64,000 bases of DNA from Chromobacterium sp. IIBBL 290-4 (GTDB taxonomy: Bacteria > Pseudomonadota > Gammaproteobacteria > Burkholderiales > Chromobacteriaceae). The DNA lies in assembly GCF_024207115.1 (NCBI RefSeq), contig NZ_CP100128.1:3658001-3722000 (forward strand). The letters are read 5' to 3'. Below, piece by piece: positions 53,105-60,633 of the stretch. A program made the translations under genes and the position numbers. The first letter of the stretch is position 1. Each line of letters opens with the position of its first letter. Below the pieces are notes generated by a model that did no database searches, had not been told where the DNA came from, and saw nothing but the letters and a program-made list of their open reading frames with translations.

Positions 53105-53914
53105 TCAGTTCCAGTTCTGCGGCAGCTTGTAGCCGGCGAACTTTTGTTTGGTGTAGGACTTGAACGCCGGCGAGTTGTAGGCGGCAATCACATCCTTGGC
53201 CCACGGTTTGGCGGCATCGGCGGCGCGCACCACGCCCCAGTTCACGTAGGCGTAGCTCTTCTCCTGATAAACAGCGTCGGTCAGCTTGATGCCGGAGCTG
53301 GTGGCGTAGTTGCCGTTGATCACGGCGAAGTCCACATCGCTGCGGGAGCGCGGCAGCTGAGCAGCCTCCAGCGGCACGATCTTCACTTTCTTCAGGTTGT
53401 CGGCGATGTCGCGCTCGGAAGCGGTCAGCGGGTTGACGCCCGGCTTCAGCTTCACCCAGCCCAGATCGCTCAGCATCACCAGCGCGCGGGCGAAGTTGGA
53501 CGGATCGTTAGGCGCGGCGATGGTCACACCCGGCTTGGCGTCCTTCAGCGACTTCAGCTTGCCCGGATAGATGCCCAGCGGAGCGGTCGGCACCTGGAAC
53601 GCTTCCTTCAGCGACAGCTTGTGTTCTTTGGCGAAGTTGTCGAGGTAGGGCTTGTGCTGGAACACGTTCACGTCCAGCGAGCCTTCTTGCAGCGCCAGGT
53701 TGGGGCGCACATAGTCGGTGAACTCCACCAGCTTGACCGAGTAGCCTTGCTTTTCCAGCTGCGGCTTGATCGATTGCTTGACCATGTCGCCGAAGTCGCC
53801 GACGGTGGTGCCGATGACGATTTCCTTCTTGGCCGGGTCGGCGGCCAGAACATGGCCGGCCAACGCCAGGCCCACTACGGATGCAGCAACTGCCTTGATG
53901 ACGAATCTACGCAT
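53105..53914 (-). CDS. metQ: Methionine-binding protein MetQ
   Basis: 269 residues. A signal peptide ends at GHVLAADPA; unlike E. coli MetQ there is no lipobox Cys, so it is a soluble periplasmic protein. The NlpA/MetQ fold is clear: IVIGTTVGDFGDMVKQSIKP, VEFTDYVRPNLALQEGSLDV, NVFQHKPYLDNF and VTIAAPNDPSNFARAL. It delivers D- or L-methionine to MetNI. It is the last gene of metN-metI-metQ, 34 bases after metI, followed by a terminator. Confidence 0.95.
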   Translation of the reverse strand: MRRFVIKAVAASVVGLALAGHVLAADPAKKEIVIGTTVGDFGDMVKQSIKPQLEKQGYSVKLVEFTDYVRPNLALQEGSLDVNVFQHKPYLDNFAKEHKLSLKEAFQVPTAPLGIYPGKLKSLKDAKPGVTIAAPNDPSNFARALVMLSDLGWVKLKPGVNPLTASERDIADNLKKVKIVPLEAAQLPRSRSDVDFAVINGNYATSSGIKLTDAVYQEKSYAYVNWGVVRAADAAKPWAKDVIAAYNSPAFKSYTKQKFAGYKLPQNWN

Positions 53915-53948
53915 TTTTCTCTCCTTTAAATTCTGCGTGTCTTGAAAA

Positions 53949-54635
53949 TCAACGTTTGTCGAGCTTGGCCGCCAGGCGGTTGCCCAGCAGCTGGATGATT
54001 TGCACCAGCACCACCAACAGCAGCACCATGGCCACCATCACGTCGGTCTGGAAGCGGTAGTAGCCGTAGCGGATGGCCAGGTCGCCGATGCCGCCGCCGC
54101 CCACCACGCCGGCCACCGCGGTGTAGCTGAGGAAGCTGATGGTCAGGATGGTGAGGCTGGAAATCAGGCCGGAGCGCGCTTCATTGATCAACACCTTGAA
54201 GATGATCTGCAGCGGGCTCGCGCCCATCGCTTCGGCCGCTTCCACCACGCCGCGGGGGATTTCGCGCAGCGTCTGCTCCACCAGTCTGGCAAAGTAGGGA
54301 ATGGCGGCGAAGGCCAGCGGCACCGACGCGGCCACCGGGCCTATGGTGCTGCCGACGATCACGCGGGTCAGCGGCACCAGCGACACCATCAGGATAATGA
54401 AGGGGAAGGAGCGCACCAGGTTTACCAGCCAACTGAGCACGCCGTTGACGGCGCGGTTGGCGAACATCTGGCCTTGCTGCGACAGATACAGGATCACGCC
54501 CAGCGGGCCGCCGAACAGGATGGCGGCGGCGAGGCCCAGGCCCAGCATCAGGCCGGTTTCCTTGATCGCCTGCCAGATTTCCGGCGCCATCGATTGCAGG
54601 TTTTGCAGCGCTTCGTTCAGGGTTGCGGCATCCAT
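53949..54635 (-). CDS. metI: Methionine ABC transporter permease MetI
   Basis: 228 residues with five or six membrane helices. The ABC-permease EAA loop is EAAEAMGASPLQIIFKVLI, which binds MetN, and the family stretch GVVGGGGIGDLAIRYGYYRF follows. It forms the inner-membrane channel for methionine. Its ATG follows the metN TAA with no gap. Confidence 0.95.
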   Translation of the reverse strand: MDAATLNEALQNLQSMAPEIWQAIKETGLMLGLGLAAAILFGGPLGVILYLSQQGQMFANRAVNGVLSWLVNLVRSFPFIILMVSLVPLTRVIVGSTIGPVAASVPLAFAAIPYFARLVEQTLREIPRGVVEAAEAMGASPLQIIFKVLINEARSGLISSLTILTISFLSYTAVAGVVGGGGIGDLAIRYGYYRFQTDVMVAMVLLLVVLVQIIQLLGNRLAAKLDKR

Positions 54636-55373
54636 TTACGCGGCCTCCAGCAGCGAGCGGGCCAGATCGGAGTCGGCTTCCACTTCTCGGTTGTTCACAT
54701 CGACCACTTCCACGACTTGGCCTTGGTCCAGCACCGCGGCGCGATGGCAGATGCTGCGCACCACGTGCATTTCGTGGGTGACGATGACGATGGTGACGCC
54801 GAAGCGCGCGTTGATGTCCTGCAGGCAATCCAGGATGGACTGGGTGGTTTTCGGGTCCAGCGCCGAAGTCGGCTCGTCGGCCAGAATCACATGCGGGCGG
54901 GGCGCCAAGGCGCGGGCGATGCCGACGCGCTGCTTCTGGCCGCCGGACAGCTGGGCCGGGTAGTGGTTGGCGCGGTCTTCCAGGCCGACCACGGCCAGGC
55001 ACTCGGCCACGCGTTTTTCGATGTCGGCTTGGCTCCAGCCGGCGATTTCCAGCGGGAAGGCGATATTGCCGGCCACGGTGCGGTTGGTCAGCAGATTGAA
55101 CTGCTGAAACACCATGCCGATGTTTTGGCGGGCGGCGCGGAGTTGTTTGGCGGACAGGCTGGTCAGGTCCTGGCCGTCGACGATGACGGCGCCGGCGTCC
55201 GGGCGCTCCAGCAGATTGATCAGGCGCAGCAACGTGGATTTGCCGGCGCCGGAAAAGCCGATCAGTCCGAAGACTTCGCCTTCGCGGATGGACAAAGAGG
55301 TTTCCGCCACGGCGTCGAACCAGCCGCCTTCAGGGCGGCGAAACCGTTTGCGGATATTTTGCAGATGAATCAT
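54636..55373 (-). CDS. metN: Methionine ABC transporter ATPase MetN
   Basis: 245 residues. Walker A is [11 protein letters not shown], the signature is [16 protein letters not shown] and Walker B is [14 protein letters not shown]. coli MetN has a C-terminal ACT-like domain of about 90 residues that gives methionine inhibition; this protein ends soon after the nucleotide-binding domain, so transinhibition of that kind is not expected. GGGAG precedes the ATG at 55373 by eight bases. It heads the metNIQ operon. Confidence 0.95.
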   Translation of the reverse strand: MIHLQNIRKRFRRPEGGWFDAVAETSLSIREGEVFGLIGFSGAGKSTLLRLINLLERPDAGAVIVDGQDLTSLSAKQLRAARQNIGMVFQQFNLLTNRTVAGNIAFPLEIAGWSQADIEKRVAECLAVVGLEDRANHYPAQLSGGQKQRVGIARALAPRPHVILADEPTSALDPKTTQSILDCLQDINARFGVTIVIVTHEMHVVRSICHRAAVLDQGQVVEVVDVNNREVEADSDLARSLLEAA

Positions 55374-55457
55374 TCCAAACACTCCCAAAGCATAAAGCCC
55401 ACCGATTGTTGCGGCGGGCTTTGGCTGTGGAAATCTTCGGGTGGTCCCTTGGATCAT

Positions 55458-55490
55458 GTAGACAGATTCGGTGATGCTGGGTCTGTCTAC
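55458..55490. repeat. Inverted repeat in the metNIQ leader
   Basis: GTAGACAGA at 55458-55466 and TCTGTCTAC at 55482-55490 are exact reverse complements separated by 15 bases. They lie about 60 bases downstream of the candidate promoter, so they could act as an RNA hairpin or as a repressor site. Confidence 0.5.
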
Positions 55491-55551
55491 CCACGCTTTA
55501 GCTGTTTTACGCCCGCAAGCTGTGTTCAAATCGGCGATAAATTTGATTGAG

Positions 55552-55580
55552 ATTGAACATGCTTTTTCGCTTAGCGTCAA
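55552..55580 (-). promoter_or_regulatory. Candidate promoter of metNIQ
   Basis: On the minus strand TTGACG (55575-55580) stands 17 bases before TTCAAT (55552-55557). The -35 is five of six consensus, the -10 four of six. The spacing and position upstream of metN suit a sigma-70 promoter. Confidence 0.45.
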
Positions 55581-55704
55581 CCACCTTTTGAAAAATTATA
55601 TAAAACTGTCGCCATATTGCAAAAAGTGCTTTGTGATATAGTCGGGCGATATTTTTTAATATTATTTTGTTATTTGGAGGGGTTGCGAGGCGGAAACATC
55701 CAAG

Positions 55705-56454
55705 TCACAGGGGGCTGAGCTCGGCGCGCAAGGGAAGGTGGTCTGACAGCATGGACCAAGGTTTCCCGCGCAAGATTTCCGCTTTTTCCACCTTCAGGCC
55801 GCGAATATAGATGCGATCCAGCGTCAACATGGGCAGGCGCGCCGGAAAGCTGGCGGCGTGGCTGCCATGCAGCTGCAGAAACACTTCTTGCAAGCCTAGC
55901 TCTCTTTCCAGCAGGGCGCTGGCCTCGCCGCGCCAGTCGTTGAAATCGCCGGCCAGAATCAGCGGCGCGTGTTCTGAAATCGCCGCCTGCACATAGTCCG
56001 CCAGACCTCGATATTGCTTGCGCCGGTCGAAAGCCAGCAGATTGAAATGGCCGCACAGGGCCACCACCGGTTGCTGCCAGCCATCCGGCTGCAGCTGGCA
56101 TTGCAGCACGCCGCGGCTTTCGAAGCGGTTGACCGAGATGTTGCGGTTGCACCATTCCTTCACCTTGAAGCGCGTCAGCAAGGCATTGCCGTGATGGCCA
56201 TGATCATAGCTGGCGTTCAGCCCATATACCGCATGATGCGCCAGCCGGTCGGCCAGGACGCGATGCTGCGCTTGCGCGGGCCAGTGGCGGTGCCGCAGGG
56301 CTCGCTCAAGATTGCGGCCTTGCACCTCTTGCAAAAACACCATGTCGGGGGATAGTTCCGCCAGCGCCTCGCCCATGTCGTTTAACCGAAGATGGCGGTT
56401 CATCGGCGACATTCCTTTGTGAATGTTGTAGGTTATGATGGATATGGAGTTCAT
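55705..56454 (-). CDS. Endonuclease/exonuclease/phosphatase family protein
   Basis: 249 residues. Motifs of the EEP fold run in order: ITYNIHKGMSP, FLQEVQGRN, NALLTRFKV, CGHFNLLAF, LAGDFNDWRGE with catalytic Asp and Asn, LDRIYIRG and SDHLPLRAEL with the catalytic His. The substrate may be a phospholipid, nucleotide or DNA; the closest known forms are metal-dependent hydrolases such as YbhP. The ATG at 56454 begins the conserved strand; a TTG two codons earlier is possible. It is monocistronic. Confidence 0.88.
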   Translation of the reverse strand: MNSISIITYNIHKGMSPMNRHLRLNDMGEALAELSPDMVFLQEVQGRNLERALRHRHWPAQAQHRVLADRLAHHAVYGLNASYDHGHHGNALLTRFKVKEWCNRNISVNRFESRGVLQCQLQPDGWQQPVVALCGHFNLLAFDRRKQYRGLADYVQAAISEHAPLILAGDFNDWRGEASALLERELGLQEVFLQLHGSHAASFPARLPMLTLDRIYIRGLKVEKAEILRGKPWSMLSDHLPLRAELSPL

Positions 56455-56786
56455 TTTCAACCCATAATCTAGATGGATTCTCGTTGCTTTTGGCTTAAGG
56501 GCGACGTGTCTGCTTGGCCATCATGGGCCTGATGCATAGCTGGATCTTGGGCGGAGTTTGGCTGTTACATAACAATAATCCAGGAAGGAGAGGGCAGCCA
56601 CACCGGCGAAGTCCGTTATTTGCGAATCGTAGGCAGTGCTTAGGCCGAAGGCGCTGAATCTGAATCGTGGTTTGGCTGTGTGTGTATTGAAGTGGTTTTG
56701 GTTCGGGGGAACTGCGGCGTGGCTCAAACAATAACGGCCATCCACTGGATGGCCGCTTTGATGGGAGCTTGTTCTGCTTTTCCGAA
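56455..56786. other. Intergenic stretch with one terminator
   Basis: No convincing gene in 332 bp. Two small minus-strand frames overlap here in different phases, neither with a ribosome binding site. The only structure I trust is the terminator of the upstream minus-strand gene at 56735-56755. Confidence 0.45.
56728..56755 (-). terminator. Terminator of the Gln/Ala/Thr-rich protein gene
   Basis: CGGCCATCC pairs with GGATGGCCG around ACT (56735-56755); on the minus strand TTATTGTTTG follows. Confidence 0.7.
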
Positions 56787-57479
56787 TCAGGCGGTGGCGG
56801 AAAGCGTGGTGCTGGAGACGCTGGGTTGCAGCAGCGACTGGTTGGCTTGGTATTGCGCGACAGCCAATTGGCCGCTGTTGCCGCGGCGCTGCGCTTGTTC
56901 GACAGGCTGAGTGGCCTGCGTAGCTTGCGACGTGGCTGTTTGCGCCGGAGTGGGCGTTTGCGGCGCGGCCTGCTGGGTTGCAGTGGCGGCAGGCGTGGCT
57001 AGCTGAGCGTTTTGAGCCGTGTTGGCGGATTGGCCGTTGGCGGCTTGGCCGCCTTGCGGGGGCGTAGCCGCTTGAGCCGTGGTATTGGCGGCTGCACTCT
57101 GCTGAGTGTTGTTGCCATTCACGCCTGGCGCTGCCGCGGCTGCGACGGCGGGCTGAGGCGCAGTCGCTAGCGTGTCAGTCGGCGTGGCTGCGGCCTGCTG
57201 GTTGGCTTGAGCCGCGGCCGCTGTCTGCGCCGTGGCCTGTTGAGTCTGCGTTGTCTGTTGAGTTTGCGCGGTCTGGCTGGCAGTCAGCTGTTGCTGCAGC
57301 TGCTGTTCGACGCGAGCCGAGTCGGGGTTCTGCCGTACCGCAGTGACTGTTTGCGGTTGGCTGGTGGCTTGCTGCGGCGCTGGCTGGGCGTTGTCCAGCG
57401 ACGACTGCACCTGCCGGGTGTTTTGCCCGGCATAGAGCGGTTGCGTCGTTGTATAGCCGACACTGGCGATGTTTGCCAT
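56787..57479 (-). CDS. Gln/Ala/Thr-rich low-complexity protein
   Basis: 230 residues. About residues 30-200 are dominated by Gln, Ala, Thr and Pro with patches such as QTQQTTQTQQATAQTAAAAQ; only the first 28 residues (ANIASVGYTTTQPLYAGQNT) and the last 30 (GQLAVAQYQANQSLLQPSVS) look like ordinary sequence. No signal peptide or membrane segment is visible. A gene of its own is supported by a clean start and a terminator. The function is unknown; the build is that of an extended linker or export substrate, in the style of flagellar or type III secreted proteins. Confidence 0.65.
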   Translation of the reverse strand: MANIASVGYTTTQPLYAGQNTRQVQSSLDNAQPAPQQATSQPQTVTAVRQNPDSARVEQQLQQQLTASQTAQTQQTTQTQQATAQTAAAAQANQQAAATPTDTLATAPQPAVAAAAAPGVNGNNTQQSAAANTTAQAATPPQGGQAANGQSANTAQNAQLATPAATATQQAAPQTPTPAQTATSQATQATQPVEQAQRRGNSGQLAVAQYQANQSLLQPSVSSTTLSATA

Positions 57480-57536
57480 GGCTATGGTCCCATTGGTCCT
57501 ATATCGTTGATATTAGACTACTTTCCAGACGAAGGT

Positions 57537-58142
57537 TCAACTGTTTGCTGTACTTTCGAGCAGGACCAGCCGCAGCATGTTGTTTGCCAGTTCATCCACC
57601 GTCAGGCCGCCGTCGCGTTTGAACCATTGCACGGTCCAGTGCAGGCTGCCCAGCAAGGTGCGTCGCAGCAACCGGGTGTCTTGTTTGACCAGGCCGGCGG
57701 CCGCGGCTTCATCCAGCACCTGTTGCCATAAGGCTTCATAACGGTCACGCAATATCACCAGGCCCGGCTTGGCGGCCTCCGAGACGCTGCGCCATTCGTA
57801 AAGCATCACCTCCAATGCCGCTTGATTGTCGCCAAGCAAGGAGTTCAGGTGGACGCGGAACAGCGCGGCCAGTTTGTCTTGAAGGCTGCTTGCTTGAGCG
57901 AGCGCCTCCGCCAGTTGTTCCGTGGTGCTGGCGATGCCCAGCGCCATCACCGCGACCAGAATCTCTTCCTTGGTGCGGAAGTGGTAGAACAGGCTGCCGG
58001 ATTGCATGCCGACGGCGCTGCCGAGGTCGCGGACCGTGGTGCGTTCGTAGCCCTGGTCGCGAAACAGGATGGCGGCGGCGCGGATCAGCGCCATGCGGCG
58101 GCTGTTTTCTTCTGGCGGTTGCGGGGCTTCCGAGGCGTTCAT
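57537..58142 (-). CDS. TetR family transcriptional regulator
   Basis: 201 residues. The N-terminal DNA-binding helices are standard (LIRAAAILFRDQGYERTTVR, then SAVGMQSGSLFYHFRTKEE), and the C-terminal part is helical as in ligand-binding TetR proteins, with WTVQWFKRDGGLTVDEL near the end. It probably represses nearby or its own expression; the ligand is unknown. Its ATG overlaps the TGA of waaF (ATGA), so it is made with the LPS enzyme although the roles seem unrelated. Confidence 0.93.
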   Translation of the reverse strand: MNASEAPQPPEENSRRMALIRAAAILFRDQGYERTTVRDLGSAVGMQSGSLFYHFRTKEEILVAVMALGIASTTEQLAEALAQASSLQDKLAALFRVHLNSLLGDNQAALEVMLYEWRSVSEAAKPGLVILRDRYEALWQQVLDEAAAAGLVKQDTRLLRRTLLGSLHWTVQWFKRDGGLTVDELANNMLRLVLLESTANS

Positions 58143-59182
58143 TCGGTCTCCGCGGCGGAGTGGGGTTTGGCAGCCAATAGCTGGCGGGCGGCCTGCCAGG
58201 CCATCTCGGGCTGCAGGTTTTCCAGGCAGTGGGTGTGGCCGTAAGGACAGACCCGTTCGAAGCAGGGGCTGCAGTCCAGGTTCAGCGATACGATGGCGGC
58301 GCGATCCGACAGCGGCGGCGTGAAATCGGGGCTGGAAGAGCCGTACAGCGCCACGATAGGTTTGTCCAGCGCCGCTGCGACGTGCATCAGCCCGGAGTCG
58401 TTGCAGACGGCCAGGTCCACCCAGCCCATCAGGTCGATGGCTTCTTCCAGGCCGGTCGCGCCGCATAGGTTGAGGGTCTTGCCTTCGGCTAGGCGCGCGA
58501 TGTCCTCGCCGATTTCCTTGTCTTTGGGCGAGCCAAACAGCCAGACGCTGTAGCCGGCCTCGTCAAAACGTTTCGCCAGCTCGGCGAAGTGCCGCGCCGG
58601 CCAGCGCTTGGCCGGGCCGTATTCCGCGCCGGGGCAGAAGGCGATGGCGGGGCGGCTCAGGTCCAGGCCCAGTTTGGCGGCCAGCGCCTGGAGGGCGCTG
58701 CCGTCCGCCTGCAACTGCGGGTGGGGGATGGGGCGCAGGACTGGGCAGTTTTTGTCCTCGCCCAAGGCGCAGAAGCGCTCCACCATCATCGGCAAGGCTT
58801 GTTCATCCAGCTCGCGGGCATCGTTCAGCAAGCCGTAGCGCGATTCGCCCAGAAAGCCGGTGCGCAGCGGGATGCCGGCGAGTAGCGGAATCAACGCCGA
58901 TTTCAGCGAATTGGGCAGCACGATCACTTGGTCGAACTTTTCCCTCGCCAGCAGGCGCGCGATTTTCCAGCGCTCCATCAGGCGCAGCGCGCCGTGGCCG
59001 AAGGGGTTGAGGTGCGATTTGGCCACTTCCGGCATGCGCGCCAGCAAGGGCAAGGTCCAGGCGGGGGCGAATACATGCAGCTCCAGGCCGGGATGGCGCT
59101 GGTGCAGGCGGCGGTAAAGCGGTTGAGCCATCACGCTGTCGCCGACCCAGGAGGGGCCGATGACCAGGATTTTCTTCTTCAT
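58139..59182 (-). CDS. waaF: ADP-heptose:LPS heptosyltransferase II
   Basis: 347 residues, a GT-B glycosyltransferase of family 9. The N-terminus ILVIGPSWVGDSVMAQPLYR and the donor-binding motif FCPGAEYGPAKRWPARHFAE are characteristic, and CNDSGLMHVAAALDKPIVAL follows. It adds the second heptose to the inner core of lipopolysaccharide on the cytoplasmic side of the inner membrane. The ATG at 59182 gives the standard start; the open frame upstream is not coding. It is coupled to the TetR gene at its end. Confidence 0.95.
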   Translation of the reverse strand: MKKKILVIGPSWVGDSVMAQPLYRRLHQRHPGLELHVFAPAWTLPLLARMPEVAKSHLNPFGHGALRLMERWKIARLLAREKFDQVIVLPNSLKSALIPLLAGIPLRTGFLGESRYGLLNDARELDEQALPMMVERFCALGEDKNCPVLRPIPHPQLQADGSALQALAAKLGLDLSRPAIAFCPGAEYGPAKRWPARHFAELAKRFDEAGYSVWLFGSPKDKEIGEDIARLAEGKTLNLCGATGLEEAIDLMGWVDLAVCNDSGLMHVAAALDKPIVALYGSSSPDFTPPLSDRAAIVSLNLDCSPCFERVCPYGHTHCLENLQPEMAWQAARQLLAAKPHSAAETE

Positions 59183-59248
59183 TGGGGATGCTTCCATTTC
59201 CAAATGACAGCCGGCTGCGGAAACCGGCTCGCATTTGGCGGCGCAAGC

Positions 59249-59274
59249 AAAAAAGGCGTGGCCGCGGCCACACC
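59249..59274 (-). terminator. Intrinsic terminator after the zinc-finger gene
   Basis: On the minus strand GGTGTGGCC-GC-GGCCACGCC (59255-59274) is followed by TTTTTT. It separates the zinc-finger gene from waaF. Confidence 0.82.
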
Positions 59275-59298
59275 CTCTTGCTCGGGAACCGCCTGGAC

Positions 59299-59499
59299 TC
59301 AGTGGTGATGGCCGACGGGGCCGATCAACTTGTACTGGGTGCCGCAGTAAGGACAGAGCGCTTCGCCGGTCTTGTGAACCGGCAGATAGACGCGCGGGTG
59401 CGAGTTCCAGGCCTTCATGTCCGGCATCGGGCAGTGCAGCGGCAGGTCGTGCTGGGTGACTTCGATATAGCGTTCGGTATTTTCTTTCAGTTCGGCCAT
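59299..59499 (-). CDS. Zinc-finger CHCC domain protein
   Basis: 66 residues. The C-H-C-C ligands are Cys in LHCPMPDMKAW, His in NSHPRVYLPV and the pair in ALCPYCGTQYKL, matching the small zf-CHCC proteins related to the mitochondrial complex I subunit NDUFS6. The C-terminus is His-rich (GHHH). The ATG at 59499 has AAGGA six bases upstream; the ATG at 59505 is too close to it. It follows ilvE after about 100 bp on the same strand. Confidence 0.88.
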   Translation of the reverse strand: MAELKENTERYIEVTQHDLPLHCPMPDMKAWNSHPRVYLPVHKTGEALCPYCGTQYKLIGPVGHHH

Positions 59500-59598
59500 T
59501 GTCATTCCTTGTTGCGGCGGCGGGGTCTCCGAAATGCGCAGGCCAGCAGGACCGTTGCCGGTTCGCTGCTGGCGCGCGCAGGGCGGATATTACCCGTT

Positions 59599-60522
59599 TT
59601 ATTTCACATATGTGAGCCAATGCTCGTGTTCTGCGTCCTGACCCTTGACGATGCTGAAGTAACGCTTCTGGATTTCGGCGGTGATGGCGCCGCGGGAACC
59701 GTTGCCGATCGGGCGGCGGTCTAGTTCGCGGATCGGCGTCACTTCGGCGGCGGTGCCGGTGAAGAAGGCTTCGTCGGCGCTGTAGACTTCATCGCGGGTG
59801 ATGCGCTTTTCTACCAGCTGCAGGCCCATTTCGTGGGCGATCTGCACCACGGTGTCGCGGGTGATGCCTTCCAACGCGCTGGTCAGGTCCGGAGTATATA
59901 GCTTGCCCTTGCGGACGATGAAGATGTTTTCGCCCGAACCTTCGGCCACGAAACCGTCCACGTCCAAGAGCAGGGCTTCGTCATAGCCGTCCGCCGTGGC
60001 CTCGTTATTGGCCAGGATGGAGTTCATGTAGTTGCCGTTGGCCTTGGCCTTGCACATGGTGATGTTGACGTGATGGCGGGTGAAAGAGCTGGTCTTCACG
60101 CGGATGCCTTTTTCCAGGCCTTCTTCGCCCAGATAGGCGCCCCAGGGCCAGGCGGCCACGATTACCTGCACATCGTTCTTCATCGGCGCCACGCCCAGCT
60201 TGCCGGAGCCGTAGAAGGCCATCGGGCGGAAGTAGCAGGACTTCAGACCATTGGCCTTGACCACGTCCAGGTGGGCCTGGTTGATCTGTTCCGGCGTGAA
60301 GGGCAGGGCCATGCCCAGGATCTTGGCGGAGCGGAACAGGCGCTCGGTGTGGTCCTGCAGGCGGAAAATGGCCGGACCCTTGGCGGTTTCGTAGGCACGC
60401 ACGCCTTCGAACACGCCCATGCCATAGTGCAGGGTGTGGGTCAGGACGTGGGTGGTGGCGTCGCGCCAGTCCACCAGTTTGCCGTCATACCAGATATATC
60501 CGTCACGATCAGCCATCGACAT
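59599..60522 (-). CDS. ilvE: Branched-chain amino acid aminotransferase
   Basis: 307 residues, a fold-type IV PLP enzyme. It interconverts branched-chain amino acids and their 2-keto acids with glutamate. Motifs include [18 protein letters not shown] at the start, [18 protein letters not shown] with the PLP-lysine, [18 protein letters not shown] and [19 protein letters not shown] lies nine bases before the ATG at 60522; an ATG two codons later is possible. Confidence 0.95.
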   Translation of the reverse strand: MSMADRDGYIWYDGKLVDWRDATTHVLTHTLHYGMGVFEGVRAYETAKGPAIFRLQDHTERLFRSAKILGMALPFTPEQINQAHLDVVKANGLKSCYFRPMAFYGSGKLGVAPMKNDVQVIVAAWPWGAYLGEEGLEKGIRVKTSSFTRHHVNITMCKAKANGNYMNSILANNEATADGYDEALLLDVDGFVAEGSGENIFIVRKGKLYTPDLTSALEGITRDTVVQIAHEMGLQLVEKRITRDEVYSADEAFFTGTAAEVTPIRELDRRPIGNGSRGAITAEIQKRYFSIVKGQDAEHEHWLTYVK

Positions 60523-60633
60523 CTTGGTTCTCTCCTGTGTTGTGCTTGTTGCGGACCGCCGCGCCATATGTCCCGGCGGCAGCCCGGTATCTGGCCAGTG
60601 TATAACGCAGTCGCGCCGCTTGTGAACCCGTTG

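Larger units (their letters stand above)
55374..55704 (-). other. Leader and promoter region of metNIQ
   Basis: This 331-bp gap has no gene. It holds an 11-pair hairpin (AAAGCCCGCCG with CGGTGGGCTTT on the minus strand) some 15 bases before metN, a 9-bp inverted repeat at 55458-55490, a candidate promoter at 55552-55580, and an AT-rich end up to the next gene's stop. I see no known SAM riboswitch class. Confidence 0.5.

Noticed and set aside
55374..55440. SAM riboswitch before metN
   Set aside because: The hairpins do not show the arrangement of the SAM riboswitch classes I know; only a structured leader can be claimed.
56521..56745. A 74-codon minus-strand frame after the Gln/Ala/Thr-rich gene
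   Set aside because: It overlaps the terminator of that gene, has no ribosome binding site and resembles no protein.
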